Positions 20,011 to 28,797 of a stretch of 52,959 bases of DNA are shown here, in pieces. Under the pieces are notes generated by a model that did no database searches, was not told where the DNA came from, and was given only the letters and a program-made list of their open reading frames with translations. How positions within the stretch are numbered: position 1 is the stretch's first letter; the number at the start of each line of letters is the position of its first letter. A program made the position numbers and the translations under genes. Origin of the DNA: an uncultured Caldimonas sp. (GTDB lineage: Bacteria > Pseudomonadota > Gammaproteobacteria > Burkholderiales > Burkholderiaceae); NCBI RefSeq assembly GCF_946480305.1, contig NZ_CAMLJQ010000028.1, forward strand, positions 1 through 52,959, written 5' to 3'.

Positions 20011-20775
20011 TTACTCGAACTTGGAAAAGTCGGGCTTGCGCTTCTCGAAGAAAGCCTGGAAGGCCTCGCGCGCTTCCGGGCTGCGCAGGCGTTGGCCGAA
20101 GATCTCGCCTTCGACCCCGATGGTTTCCTGCACCAGCTTCGCCTGGCCGCGGCGCATCAGCTTCTTGGTCTCGCGCACCGCGGCGGGCGGCAGCATGTTG
20201 AATCGCTCCGCCATCCGGCGCGCGTGGTTGACGACCTCGCCGGCGGGGAGGATCGCGTTGAGGAGTTTCATCTCCTGCGCTTCCTCGGCCCCGAAGGGGT
20301 CGCCCAGCAGCAGCTTCTCGGCCGCCTTGACGTAGCCCGCGTGCATCGGCACCAGCAGGCTCGATGCGAATTCGGCGACCAGGCCCAGGCTCGTGAAGGG
20401 CATGGCGAACCGTGCCTCGTCGGATGCGTAAACCAGGTCGCAATGCATCAGCATCGTGGTCCCGATACCGATCGCCGCGCCGGTCACGGCCACCACCACC
20501 GGCTTGTCGCAAGCGACCAGCGACTGCATGAACTGGAACACCGGCGAGTCCGCCCCCTGCGGTGGGCGCTGCATGAAGTCCTCGAGGTCGTTGCCCGAGG
20601 TGAAGATGCCCGGCTGGCCGGTGATGAGCACCGCGCGCACCGACGCGTCCGCCTGTGCTGCCTTCAGCGCGTCGCTCATCGACTGGTACATCGCCGCGGT
20701 CAACGCGTTCTTCTTTTCGGGGCGCGCGATCTCGATGGTCTGCACGCCGTTCATCACGGCCGTCTTGATGGTCAT
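20011..20775 (-). CDS. Enoyl-CoA hydratase/isomerase family protein
   Basis: A 254-residue crotonase-fold protein. It has the oxyanion-hole segments ITGQPGIFTSGNDLEDF and AVTGAAIGIGTTMLMHCDLVYAS, and ends in a C-terminal tail like that of peroxisomal Delta3,Delta2-enoyl-CoA isomerase and hydratase relatives (FFEKRKPDF). It should hydrate or isomerise enoyl-CoA during fatty-acid breakdown. ATG at 20775 overlaps the stop of the alpha/beta-hydrolase gene as ATGA, and GGAG lies upstream. The exact substrate cannot be fixed from motifs. Confidence 0.88.
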   Translation of the reverse strand: MTIKTAVMNGVQTIEIARPEKKNALTAAMYQSMSDALKAAQADASVRAVLITGQPGIFTSGNDLEDFMQRPPQGADSPVFQFMQSLVACDKPVVVAVTGAAIGIGTTMLMHCDLVYASDEARFAMPFTSLGLVAEFASSLLVPMHAGYVKAAEKLLLGDPFGAEEAQEMKLLNAILPAGEVVNHARRMAERFNMLPPAAVRETKKLMRRGQAKLVQETIGVEGEIFGQRLRSPEAREAFQAFFEKRKPDFSKFE

Positions 20776-21662
20776 GCTGTCTCCTGTTGGACGGTATGAA
20801 AGTTGTGGAACAGGTCGGTCACGCGACGCCAGAGCGTGCCCTCGAACTGTTCCCTGAAAAATCCGAAATGCCCGATGCGGCGCACCGACACGTCCTGCGG
20901 CGCGATCCGTTCGATGCGACGCGGCGCGTTCGCATAGCAATCCACCAGCACGCGCGTGCCGCGTTCGGTCATCAGCTCGTCATCGGTCATCGACCACGCA
21001 ATGACCGGAAAGCGCGCCTGCTCGAACGCCTCGCGCACCGCACCGCCTTCCGCGCCGACGTGGTAGCGCGGATTCAGGCACCAGCGCCGCCACTGCAGGA
21101 TCACGCCTTCGGGCAGATCGCCGACCTTGCGCAGGCGGCGGCCCGGAAAGTAGCCGCACAGCCTGGTCGCAAGCGGCACCAGCACATGCCAGAAGTACAG
21201 CACCATGCGGCGCGTGCGCGGCGCATTGTCGCGCCAGTAGCCGCTGCCCGCGGCGATGGAGACGAGTCCCTGGATGCGATCGCGGTTGCGCAGCATGCCG
21301 GGCAGTTGCGCGCCCAGGCTGTGGCCGATCACGTACAGCGGTGCATCGGGTGCGGCCTCGCACAGCGCGTCGATCACGGTGTCGTAGTCGCGCGCCCAGT
21401 CGAACAGGTCGGCCTTGAAGCCGCGCAGCGATTTGCGCAGCTCGTGCGGACGCGAATCGCCCATGCCCCGGTAGTCGAACGACGCGGCCAGGAAGCCCTG
21501 CTCCGCCAGCCATTGCGCAAAAGGCCGGTAGTACTCCTGCCTCACGCCCATGGCCCCACCGATGACGACCAGCGCACGGGGCGATTGCACCTGCGAATCC
21601 GGCCAGTAGAACCGTGCCGCGATGCGGGCACCGTCTGATGTCTGTAGCTCGATCGTTTGCAT
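20772..21662 (-). CDS. Alpha/beta hydrolase
   Basis: A 296-residue serine hydrolase. The nucleophile elbow is VIGHSLGAQLPG, an early oxyanion region reads VVIGGAMGVRQEYYRPFA, and the probable catalytic His is in RIGHFGFFRE. The lid region is rich in aromatic and Arg residues (YWRDNAPRTRRM). Start ATG at 21662 with GGAGG 6 bases upstream; the frame extends to 21764 without another good site. It lies between the thiolase and hydratase genes, so a role on an acyl ester or thioester is likely. Substrate unknown. Confidence 0.85.
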   Translation of the reverse strand: MQTIELQTSDGARIAARFYWPDSQVQSPRALVVIGGAMGVRQEYYRPFAQWLAEQGFLAASFDYRGMGDSRPHELRKSLRGFKADLFDWARDYDTVIDALCEAAPDAPLYVIGHSLGAQLPGMLRNRDRIQGLVSIAAGSGYWRDNAPRTRRMVLYFWHVLVPLATRLCGYFPGRRLRKVGDLPEGVILQWRRWCLNPRYHVGAEGGAVREAFEQARFPVIAWSMTDDELMTERGTRVLVDCYANAPRRIERIAPQDVSVRRIGHFGFFREQFEGTLWRRVTDLFHNFHTVQQETA

Positions 21663-21774
21663 GCAATCCTCCGCGTTTGGTACATCTTCCCCGGGATCGG
21701 GCTTCGCGTGCGTCGCACAAACGACAAGGGCCGCCTCCGGCAACGAGGGCGGCCCTTGCGTCAACGGCGTGCGG

Positions 21775-22977
21775 TCACACCCGTTCGAAAATGCCCGCGG
21801 CGCCCTGGCCAGTGCCGACGCACATCGTCACCATGCCGTACTTCAGGTTGTGGCGACGCAGCGCGTGCACCACGGTCGCCGAGCGGATCGCTCCGGTCGC
21901 TCCCAGCGGATGGCCCAGCGCGATCGCGCCGCCCATCGGGTTGACCTTGCTGCGGTCGATGTCCAGCGTGTTGAGCACGGCCAGCGATTGTGCCGCGAAG
22001 GCTTCATTCAGCTCGATCCAGTCGAGCTGCTCCTTCGTGAGGCCGGCATAGCGCAGCGCAGCGGGGATCGCCTCGATCGGGCCGATGCCCATGATCTCCG
22101 GCGGCACGCCCTTGATCGCGAAGCTCACAAAGCGCGCCAGCGGCTTCAGGTCGTACTGCTTGATCGCGCGCTCGGAGGCGAGGATCAGGCAACCCGCGCC
22201 GTCGGAGGTCTGCGAGCTGTTGCCGGCGGTCACGCTGCCCTTGGCGGCGAACACCGGCTTCAGCTTGGCGAGCCCGACCATCGACGTGTCGGGGCGGGGG
22301 CCTTCGTCGACGTCGACCGTGCGGGTCTTCGTGACGATTTCACCGGTGGCAAGGTCCGGGAAGCGCTCAACGATGTCGACCGGCGTGATCTCGTCCCTGA
22401 ACTCGCCCGACTCGATGGCCTTGAGCGCCTTCATGTGGGAGTGCAGCGCAAATTCGTCCTGCGCCTCGCGCGAGACCTTCCACTGATCCGCAACTTTCTC
22501 GGCGGTGAGGCCCATGCCGTAGGCAATGCCGATGTTCTCGTCCCGGGCGAACACCTCCGGGTTGAACGACGGCTTCTGCCCACCCATCGGCACCATGCTC
22601 ATCGACTCGCAGCCGCCCGCGATCATCACGTCGGCCTCGCCGACGCGGATGCGGTCGGCAGCCATCTGCACCGCCGTCAGGCCCGCGGCGCAGAAGCGGT
22701 TGACCGTGACACCGCCGACGGTGCTTGGCAGCCCGGCGAGCAGCGCGGCGATGCGGGCCACGTTCATGCCCTGTTCGGCCTCCGGCATCGCGCAACCGAC
22801 GATGGCGTCTTCGATCGCCTTGGGGTCCAGGTTGGGCACCTGGCGCAGCGCGCCATGGATGGCCTTGACCAGCAGATCGTCCGGACGGACGTTCTTGAAG
22901 TACCCGCGGCCCGACTTGCCGATCGGCGTACGCGTGGCCGCAACGATGTAGGCCTCTTGAACTTGCTTCATGCTCAT
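21775..22977 (-). CDS. fadA: Acetyl-CoA C-acyltransferase (3-ketoacyl-CoA thiolase)
   Basis: A 400-residue thiolase that cleaves 3-ketoacyl-CoA with CoA to acetyl-CoA and a shortened acyl-CoA. The acyl-accepting Cys96 is in VNRFCAAGLTA; the C-terminal His and Cys are in IALGHPLGATGA and MCVGTGQGAAG. Start ATG at 22977. It follows the FadN-type gene after a 113-base gap that holds a GC-rich repeat hairpin. This order (dehydrogenase, FadN-type, thiolase) matches a complete beta-oxidation spiral. Confidence 0.93.
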   Translation of the reverse strand: MSMKQVQEAYIVAATRTPIGKSGRGYFKNVRPDDLLVKAIHGALRQVPNLDPKAIEDAIVGCAMPEAEQGMNVARIAALLAGLPSTVGGVTVNRFCAAGLTAVQMAADRIRVGEADVMIAGGCESMSMVPMGGQKPSFNPEVFARDENIGIAYGMGLTAEKVADQWKVSREAQDEFALHSHMKALKAIESGEFRDEITPVDIVERFPDLATGEIVTKTRTVDVDEGPRPDTSMVGLAKLKPVFAAKGSVTAGNSSQTSDGAGCLILASERAIKQYDLKPLARFVSFAIKGVPPEIMGIGPIEAIPAALRYAGLTKEQLDWIELNEAFAAQSLAVLNTLDIDRSKVNPMGGAIALGHPLGATGAIRSATVVHALRRHNLKYGMVTMCVGTGQGAAGIFERV

Positions 22978-23050
22978 TTCAGTTCCTTAGTCTCGGAAGG
23001 TCTTCCCTTCGAGTACCACCGCGGGTCCGGCTGGGCCGGCCCGCCAGTGG

Positions 23051-23078
23051 CGCCCCCCCGAGGGGGCGGCCGAAGGCC
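23051..23078. repeat. REP-like GC-rich double hairpin in the beta-oxidation operon
   Basis: CGCCCCC pairs with GGGGGCG (23051-23057 with 23062-23068), followed at once by GGCC-GAA-GGCC (23068-23078). The block is flanked by more G/C-only runs between the stop of the FadN-type gene (23091) and the thiolase start (22977). The look, a CCCCGAGGGG core followed by GGCCGAAGGCCG, is what I recall of intergenic repeats in Comamonadaceae-like genomes. Only one copy was recognised in this window, so repeat status is inferred. Confidence 0.45.
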
Positions 23079-23090
23079 GTAGGGGGTGGT

Positions 23091-25475
23091 TCAATTCCTC
23101 ACTGGCTTGCCGGTCTGCAGCATGCCCATGATGCGTTCCTGCGTCTTGGGATGGTCGAGCAGCGAGCAGAAGTGCTTGCGCTCCAGGCCCATCAGGTACT
23201 CCTCGTTCACCAGCGAGCCGGCCTCCACCTCGCCGCCGCACACCACATCGGCGATCAGGCTGCTGATGTGGAAGTCGTGCTGGCTGATGAAACCGCCGTC
23301 GCGCATGTTGGCGAGCTGGCCCATGATGGTCGCCTTGGCCGACCGGCCAGCCACCGGGAACAGCGCCTTGTGCGGGGCGCGGTAGCCGCTCTCGTACATC
23401 GCCTTGGCCTGCTGCATCGCCACGTAGAGCAGTTCGTCCTTGTTCGGCACGATCACGTCGCTGTCGAGCAGGTAGCCGAGCTTGCGCGATTCGATCGCAC
23501 TGGTACCCACCTTGGCCATCGCGGCGCTGGTGAAGCCGTCCTTCACGAACGCGAAGATGTCGGCGCCGGCATTGCCCGCGTTGGCCATCTCGGCGGCACG
23601 CCGCGCGATGTAGGTCAGGCCGCCGGCACCCGGCACCAGGCCCACGCCCACTTCGACCAGGCCCACGTAGCTTTCCATCGCGGCCACACGCCTGGCCGAG
23701 TGGATCGCCAGCTCGCAGCCGCCGCCCAGCGCAATGCCGCGGATCGCGGAGACCACCGGCACCTGCGCATAACGGATGCGCAGCATCGCGTCCTGCAGCT
23801 TCTTCTCCTCAGGCGCGATGCCCTTGGAGCCCTTGGCCATGAACACCGGCATCAGGGCTTCGAGGTTGGCGCCAGCGGAGAACACGTCGTCGGGCGACCA
23901 GATCACCAGCCCCTTGTAGCGGTCTTCGGCGATCTCGACGGCCTTCAGCAGGCCTTCGGTCACGGTCGGGCTGATCAGGTGCAGCTTGGCGGTGATGCTG
24001 GCGATCAGCACCTCGCCGTCCAGCGTCCAGACCCGTACCTCGTCGTTCTTGAACTCCTGCGTGCCGGCCTTGAGCGGGTCGGTCGCGCCGGAGCCGAACA
24101 CGGCCTCGGGGAAGTATTGGCGCTCGTACACCGGCAGCGTGCTGCGCGGCAGGTATTTGCCTTGGGAAGCACTCCACGAGCCTTCCGGCGTGTGCACGCC
24201 CTCGCGTCCGTCGAACACCCACGCGGGCAGCGGCGCCTTGCTGAGCGCCTTGCCGGCCTCGATGTCGGCCTTCACCCATTCGGCGACCTGCTTCCAGCCG
24301 GCCTGCTGCCACAGCTCGAACGGGCCCTGGCTCATGCCGAAGCCCCAGCGCATCGCGAGGTCCACCTCGCGTGCCGAGTCGGCGATGTCGCCCAGGTGCA
24401 CGGCGGCGTAGTGGAAGGCGTTGCGCAGGATGGCCCACAGAAACTGCGCCTGCGGGTTGCTCGATTCGCGCAGCAGCTTCAGCCGCTCGGCGGGGGCCTT
24501 TTTCAGCATGCGCGCGACGATCTCGTCGGCCTTGCCGCCCGCGGGCACGTATTCGGCCTTGGCCGGGTCGAGGCGCAGGATGTCCTTGCCCACCTTCTTG
24601 TAGAAGCCCGCGCCGGCCTTCTGGCCCAAGGCCCCCTGCTCGATCAGCTTGGCGAGCACCGGCGGCGTGGCGTAGCTGGCGTAGAACGGATCGTCGGCCA
24701 GGTTGTCCTGCAGCGTCTTGATGACGTGCGCCATCGTGTCCAGGCCCACCACGTCGGCGGTGCGGAAGGTGCCGGAGCTGGCGCGGCCGAGCTTCTTGCC
24801 GGTCAGGTCATCGACCACGTCGTAGCTTAGGCCGAAATTCTCGGCCTCCTTGATCGTCGACAGCATGCCGGCAATGCCGACGCGGTTGGCGATGAAGTTC
24901 GGCGTGTCCTTGGCGCGCACCACGCCCTTGCCGACGCTGGTGGTGACGAAGGTCTCGAGCTGGTCGAGGATCTCCGGCTGCGTCGTCGGGGTGGGGATCA
25001 GCTCCACCAGGTACATGTAGCGCGGCGGGTTGAAGAAGTGGATGCCGCAGAAGCGCGGCTTGATCTCTTCGGGCAGCGCTTCGGAGAGCTTGGTGATCGA
25101 CAGGCCCGAGGTGTTGGACGCGACGATCGTGTGGGCTGCGATGTGCGGTGCGATCTTCTTGTAGAGGTCGAGCTTCCAGTCCATCCGCTCGGCAATCGCC
25201 TCGATGATGAGGTCGCAGTCCTTCAGCTGCTCGAGGTGCTCTTCGTAGTTGGCGGGCTGGATCAGCGCCGCGTCTTCCGGCACGCCCAGCGGCGAGGGCT
25301 TCAGCTTCTTCAGCCCCTCGACGGCCTTGGTGACGATGCCGTTCTTCGGGCCTTCCTTGGCGGGCAGGTCGAACAGCACCACCGGCACCTTCACGTTGAC
25401 CAGATGGGCTGCGATCTGCGCGCCCATCACGCCGGCACCGAGCACGGCGACTTTGCGGACTTGGAATCGACTCAC
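23091..25475 (-). CDS. 3-hydroxyacyl-CoA dehydrogenase/enoyl-CoA hydratase, FadN-type
   Basis: A 794-residue bifunctional beta-oxidation enzyme. It begins with the NAD-binding domain (KVAVLGAGVMGAQIAAHL, about 6-190) and a dehydrogenase C-terminal domain (about 190-290). A long middle part follows, then an enoyl-CoA hydratase-like domain (about 500-700, IRGIALGGGCELAIHSAR). Domain order is the reverse of E. coli FadB and like Bacillus FadN (YusL), which also works with a thiolase and a large dehydrogenase. The start is GTG at 25475, 7 bases after AGGAG. The gap to the DUF2147 gene upstream is 55 bases. Confidence 0.92.
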   Translation of the reverse strand: MSRFQVRKVAVLGAGVMGAQIAAHLVNVKVPVVLFDLPAKEGPKNGIVTKAVEGLKKLKPSPLGVPEDAALIQPANYEEHLEQLKDCDLIIEAIAERMDWKLDLYKKIAPHIAAHTIVASNTSGLSITKLSEALPEEIKPRFCGIHFFNPPRYMYLVELIPTPTTQPEILDQLETFVTTSVGKGVVRAKDTPNFIANRVGIAGMLSTIKEAENFGLSYDVVDDLTGKKLGRASSGTFRTADVVGLDTMAHVIKTLQDNLADDPFYASYATPPVLAKLIEQGALGQKAGAGFYKKVGKDILRLDPAKAEYVPAGGKADEIVARMLKKAPAERLKLLRESSNPQAQFLWAILRNAFHYAAVHLGDIADSAREVDLAMRWGFGMSQGPFELWQQAGWKQVAEWVKADIEAGKALSKAPLPAWVFDGREGVHTPEGSWSASQGKYLPRSTLPVYERQYFPEAVFGSGATDPLKAGTQEFKNDEVRVWTLDGEVLIASITAKLHLISPTVTEGLLKAVEIAEDRYKGLVIWSPDDVFSAGANLEALMPVFMAKGSKGIAPEEKKLQDAMLRIRYAQVPVVSAIRGIALGGGCELAIHSARRVAAMESYVGLVEVGVGLVPGAGGLTYIARRAAEMANAGNAGADIFAFVKDGFTSAAMAKVGTSAIESRKLGYLLDSDVIVPNKDELLYVAMQQAKAMYESGYRAPHKALFPVAGRSAKATIMGQLANMRDGGFISQHDFHISSLIADVVCGGEVEAGSLVNEEYLMGLERKHFCSLLDHPKTQERIMGMLQTGKPVRN

Positions 25476-25530
25476 GAAAGTTCTCCTAGGGGATTCGGGC
25501 GCCGGGTGGATCGCGCCACCCGGCAGGGAT

Positions 25531-25971
25531 TCATTCGACGCGCTGCCAGACCTGCGTGCGCCCGAGCAACGGGGCACCGATATAGCCGCGCACTTCCAGC
25601 TTCTTGCCACCCTCTATCGGCTTCAAGCGCACCCGGTAGTCCTTGCCGTTGTTCGGGTCGAGGATGCGGCCGCCGTCCCACATGGCAGGATCGTCCGCGT
25701 TCTTCTTCACGTTGCGAATGATCTGCAGGCCCACGATCGGCTGGTCCTTGCGCTCGTCCGAACACTTTTCGCACACGGCATCGGGCTTGGTGGCCGGGTC
25801 GAGCAGCTTCTCGATGCGGCCCGTCACCACGCCGTCGCTCTCCGTGACCCGAACGAGCGACTTCTCCTTCTTCGTCTCGTCGTCGATCGTCTTCCACAAG
25901 CCCACCGGGGTGGACTGCGCGAAGGCGGTGCCGGCGGCGAGCAATGCGGCGAGGGCCAGAAGCTTTTTCAT
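25531..25971 (-). CDS. DUF2147 exported protein
   Basis: A 146-residue protein with a clear signal peptide (MKKLLALAALLAAGTAFA, cleavage expected before QS). The mature part matches the DUF2147 pattern: VGLWKTIDDETKKEKSLV, GRIEKLL, a CEKC pair, and the end LEVRGYIGAPLLGRTQVWQR. Function of the family is unknown; the fold is thought to be a small beta-barrel. Start ATG at 25971 with AAGGAG upstream. It sits between the acyl-CoA dehydrogenase and FadN-type genes, which suggests that the cell envelope takes part in fatty-acid use. Confidence 0.88.
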   Translation of the reverse strand: MKKLLALAALLAAGTAFAQSTPVGLWKTIDDETKKEKSLVRVTESDGVVTGRIEKLLDPATKPDAVCEKCSDERKDQPIVGLQIIRNVKKNADDPAMWDGGRILDPNNGKDYRVRLKPIEGGKKLEVRGYIGAPLLGRTQVWQRVE

Positions 25972-26042
25972 CTTGTCTCCTTGAGGGTGGCGGATGTGTC
26001 GGGGCCGGTCTTGTTGTCGGATGCCGGCCCCGCCGAGGCAGC

Positions 26043-27833
26043 TTAGAACAAAGCCTCGTCCATCTCCATCAAGGGCTTGACGCCGGCGCGGGCAGAGCGG
26101 ATCAGCGAGGCCGTCTCGGGCAGCAGCTTGGCGAAGTAGAAGCGCGCCGTCGCCAGCTTGGCCTTGTAGAAGGGGTCGCCCGAATCGACCTTGGCGAGCG
26201 CCACCTTGGCCATGCGCGCCCAGAAGTAGGCGAACACCAGGTGGCCGCACACGCGCAGGTAGTCGACCGCGGCAGCGCCCACTTCGTCGGGGTTCTGGAA
26301 GGCCTTCATGCCGATCTCGGTGGTCAGCTTGGTGACCTTGTCGCCCAGGTCGGCCAGCGGGTTGATGAACTCCTGCATGTTCTCGTTGACGCCCTCGTCC
26401 TCGACGAAGGCCTGCACGATCTTGCCGAACTTCTTGAGCTTGGCGCCGTTGTCGGCCAGCACCTTGCGGCCCAGCAGGTCCAGCGACTGCACGGTGTTCG
26501 TGCCTTCGTAGATCATGTTGATGCGGGCGTCACGGACGTACTGCTCCATGCCCCACTCCTTGATGTAGCCGTGACCGCCGAACACCTGCATGCAGTGCGA
26601 CGTGGCGATCCAGCCGTTGTCGGTCAGGAAGGCCTTGACGATGGGCGTGACCAGTGCGACGAGGTCGGCGCACTCGCGCTTCACGTCCTCGTCGTCGGAC
26701 GAGAGCTCGCGGTCGATCTGCAGCGCGGTCCAGACGGCCAGCGCACGGCCGCCTTCGGCATAGGCGCGTGCGGTCAGCAGCATCTTGCGCACGTCGGGGT
26801 GCACGATGATCGGGTCCGCCGGCTTGTCGGTGGCCTTGGGGCCGGACAGCGAGCGCATCTGGATGCGGTCCTTCGCGTAGGCCACCGCGTTCTGGTAGGC
26901 CACTTCGGTCAGGCCCAGCGACTGCATGCCGACGCCCAGGCGGGCCGCGTTCATCATCACGAACATCGCCTGCAGGCCCTTGTTCGGCTCGCCGACCAGC
27001 GTGCCGATGGCACCGTCCAGCACGATCTGCGCGGTGGCGTTGCCATGGATGCCCATCTTGTGCTCCAGGCCCGCGCAGAAGATCTTGTTGCGCTCGCCGA
27101 TGCGGCCTTCGCCGTCGACCAGGAACTTGGGCACGACGAACAGCGAGATGCCCTTGGAGCCCTGCGGCGCGTCGGGCAGGCGGGCCAGCACCAGGTGCAC
27201 GATGTTCTCGGCCAGGTCGTGTTCGCCGGCGGAGATGAAGATCTTCTGGCCGGTGATCCTGTAGGTGCCGTCGGGCAGCGGCTCGGCCTTCGTGCGCAGC
27301 AGGCCGAGGTCGGTGCCGCAGTGCGGCTCGGTCAGGCACATCGTGCCGGTCCACTTGCCGCTCGTGAGCTTGGGCAGGTAGGTCGCCTTCTGCTCGGGCG
27401 TGCCGTGCGCGTGCAGCGCTTCGTACGCGCCGTGCGACAGGCCGGGGTACATCGTCCACGCTTGGTTGGCCGAGTTGAGCATCTCGTAGAAGCACTGGTT
27501 CACGGTGATCGGCAGGCCCTGGCCGCCGAATTCCGGGTCGCAGCTCAGCGACGGCCAGCCGCCTTCGACGTACTGCATGTAGGCTTCCTTGAAGCCCTTG
27601 GGCGCCTTCACTTCATGCGTCGCCTTGTCCAGCGTGCAGCCCTCCTCGTCGCCGCTCTGGTTGAGCGGGAAGATCACCTCGGCCGCGAACTTGCCGCCTT
27701 CTTCGAGCACGGCATTGATGGTGTCGACGTCGACTTCCGCATGGGCGGGCAGTTGCTTCAACTCGTCGGCGACGTTGAGCACTTCGTGCATCACGAACTG
27801 CATGTCGCGCAGCGGCGGGGTGTACTGGGCCAT
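26043..27833 (-). CDS. Acyl-CoA dehydrogenase, long FadE/YusJ-like form
   Basis: A 596-residue FAD enzyme that makes 2-enoyl-CoA from acyl-CoA. It has the usual N-terminal helical, middle beta and C-terminal helical domains plus a C-terminal extension of about 130 residues. Landmarks: MCLTEPHCGTDLG, YRITGQKIFISAGEHD, and the catalytic Glu in INMIYEGTNTVQ. Its length matches the group that pairs with FadN-type enzymes rather than the short 380-residue forms. ATG at 27833 with AAGGAG 7 bases upstream. It lies 29 bases after the tetR stop and is probably in the same transcript. Confidence 0.93.
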   Translation of the reverse strand: MAQYTPPLRDMQFVMHEVLNVADELKQLPAHAEVDVDTINAVLEEGGKFAAEVIFPLNQSGDEEGCTLDKATHEVKAPKGFKEAYMQYVEGGWPSLSCDPEFGGQGLPITVNQCFYEMLNSANQAWTMYPGLSHGAYEALHAHGTPEQKATYLPKLTSGKWTGTMCLTEPHCGTDLGLLRTKAEPLPDGTYRITGQKIFISAGEHDLAENIVHLVLARLPDAPQGSKGISLFVVPKFLVDGEGRIGERNKIFCAGLEHKMGIHGNATAQIVLDGAIGTLVGEPNKGLQAMFVMMNAARLGVGMQSLGLTEVAYQNAVAYAKDRIQMRSLSGPKATDKPADPIIVHPDVRKMLLTARAYAEGGRALAVWTALQIDRELSSDDEDVKRECADLVALVTPIVKAFLTDNGWIATSHCMQVFGGHGYIKEWGMEQYVRDARINMIYEGTNTVQSLDLLGRKVLADNGAKLKKFGKIVQAFVEDEGVNENMQEFINPLADLGDKVTKLTTEIGMKAFQNPDEVGAAAVDYLRVCGHLVFAYFWARMAKVALAKVDSGDPFYKAKLATARFYFAKLLPETASLIRSARAGVKPLMEMDEALF

Positions 27834-27862
27834 AGGAGGACTCCTTGAGCGGATGGTGTGGG

Positions 27863-28570
27863 TTATCGGGAGGATTTCGTCGTCTTGCGGGAGGCGGCAC
27901 CCGGCTTGGGGGCCTGCTCCGTGGCGTAGTGGCTCACGATGAACTCGAAGCCGCGGCGGGCGCGGTCGATCGAGCCGGGCGAGCGCAGGAAGCGGGCGTC
28001 GTGATGCAACGCCAGGATGAGACCGTGGATCTCGAACAGCATCTGCATCGGATCGGTGTCGGGCTTAAGGTGGCCCTCTTCGACCGAGATGCTGATCGCA
28101 CGGCCGAGCGCCTTGTGCCATGCACGGACCATGTCGGCCAGTGCATCGCGCACCGGGCCGGGCCGGTCGTCGAACTCCACCGCGCCGCTGATATAGATGC
28201 AGCCCGAGTCGATTTCCACCGACACGCGCTTCACCCAGCGCTCGAACAGCGCACGCAGACGCGGCAGGCCGCGCGCTTCCACCAGCGCCGGGAAGAACAC
28301 TTCTTCCTCGAAGCGGTTGTGGTACTCGCGGATCACCGAGATCTGCAGCTCCTCACGCGAGCCGAAGTGGGCGAAGACGCCCGACTTGCTCATGCGCGTG
28401 ACCTCGGCCAGCGCGCCGATGGACAGCCCTTCCAGGCCGACCTGCGATGCAAGGCTCAATGCGGCATCGAGGATCGCAGCCTTGGTCTGCTGGCCCTTCT
28501 GCAACGTGCGCGCCGGTTCGCGGCTCGCGTCACGGGCAGGCTTGCTGGCGGTGTTGGTGAGGACGCCCAC
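27863..28570 (-). CDS. TetR family transcriptional regulator
   Basis: A 235-residue repressor with an N-terminal helix-turn-helix (about 28-75, ILDAALSLASQVGLEGLSI then MSKSGVFAHFGSREEL) and a C-terminal ligand domain of the YsiA/FadR-like kind. It probably senses acyl-CoA and controls the beta-oxidation genes downstream in the same direction; this is inferred from neighbourhood. The start is GTG at 28570 with CGGAG 5 bases upstream. A palindromic operator candidate lies 20 bases before the start. Confidence 0.9.
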   Translation of the reverse strand: MGVLTNTASKPARDASREPARTLQKGQQTKAAILDAALSLASQVGLEGLSIGALAEVTRMSKSGVFAHFGSREELQISVIREYHNRFEEEVFFPALVEARGLPRLRALFERWVKRVSVEIDSGCIYISGAVEFDDRPGPVRDALADMVRAWHKALGRAISISVEEGHLKPDTDPMQMLFEIHGLILALHHDARFLRSPGSIDRARRGFEFIVSHYATEQAPKPGAASRKTTKSSR

Positions 28571-28589
28571 GGAAGCTCCGAAATAAAAC

Positions 28590-28601
28590 GAACGGTCGTT
28601 C
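28590..28601. promoter_or_regulatory. TetR operator candidate
   Basis: GAACG-GT-CGTTC, a perfect 5-base inverted repeat with a 2-base centre, within an AT-rich stretch (28581-28608) that is unusual for this DNA. It lies 20-31 bases before the GTG of the TetR gene. Weaker flanking symmetry (AAAAC and ATTTT) extends it. Such GAACG/CGTTC dyads are the usual targets of TetR-type regulators, so autoregulation and control of the beta-oxidation operon are likely. Confidence 0.6.
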
Positions 28602-28797
28602 TATTTTGCAGAATTCCGTGAACCTGCTGTGCGCAGGGGATAGGAATTTCTAGAGCAGCGTGCCTAGAAAGCGACAGACGGTCAAAAAACAGCGGGTTTA
28701 CCCGAGGTGCCGCAGCGCTGGCGAGCGAGCCGCAGCCGTGCACACACGAAGTCTGTGAGAAACGGGCCCCCACGGCAAGAGTGAAGACCCGCCACCC

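Noticed and set aside
25944..27848. 634-codon frame antisense to the acyl-CoA dehydrogenase
   Set aside because: Antisense to a gene with intact catalytic motifs; composition artefact.
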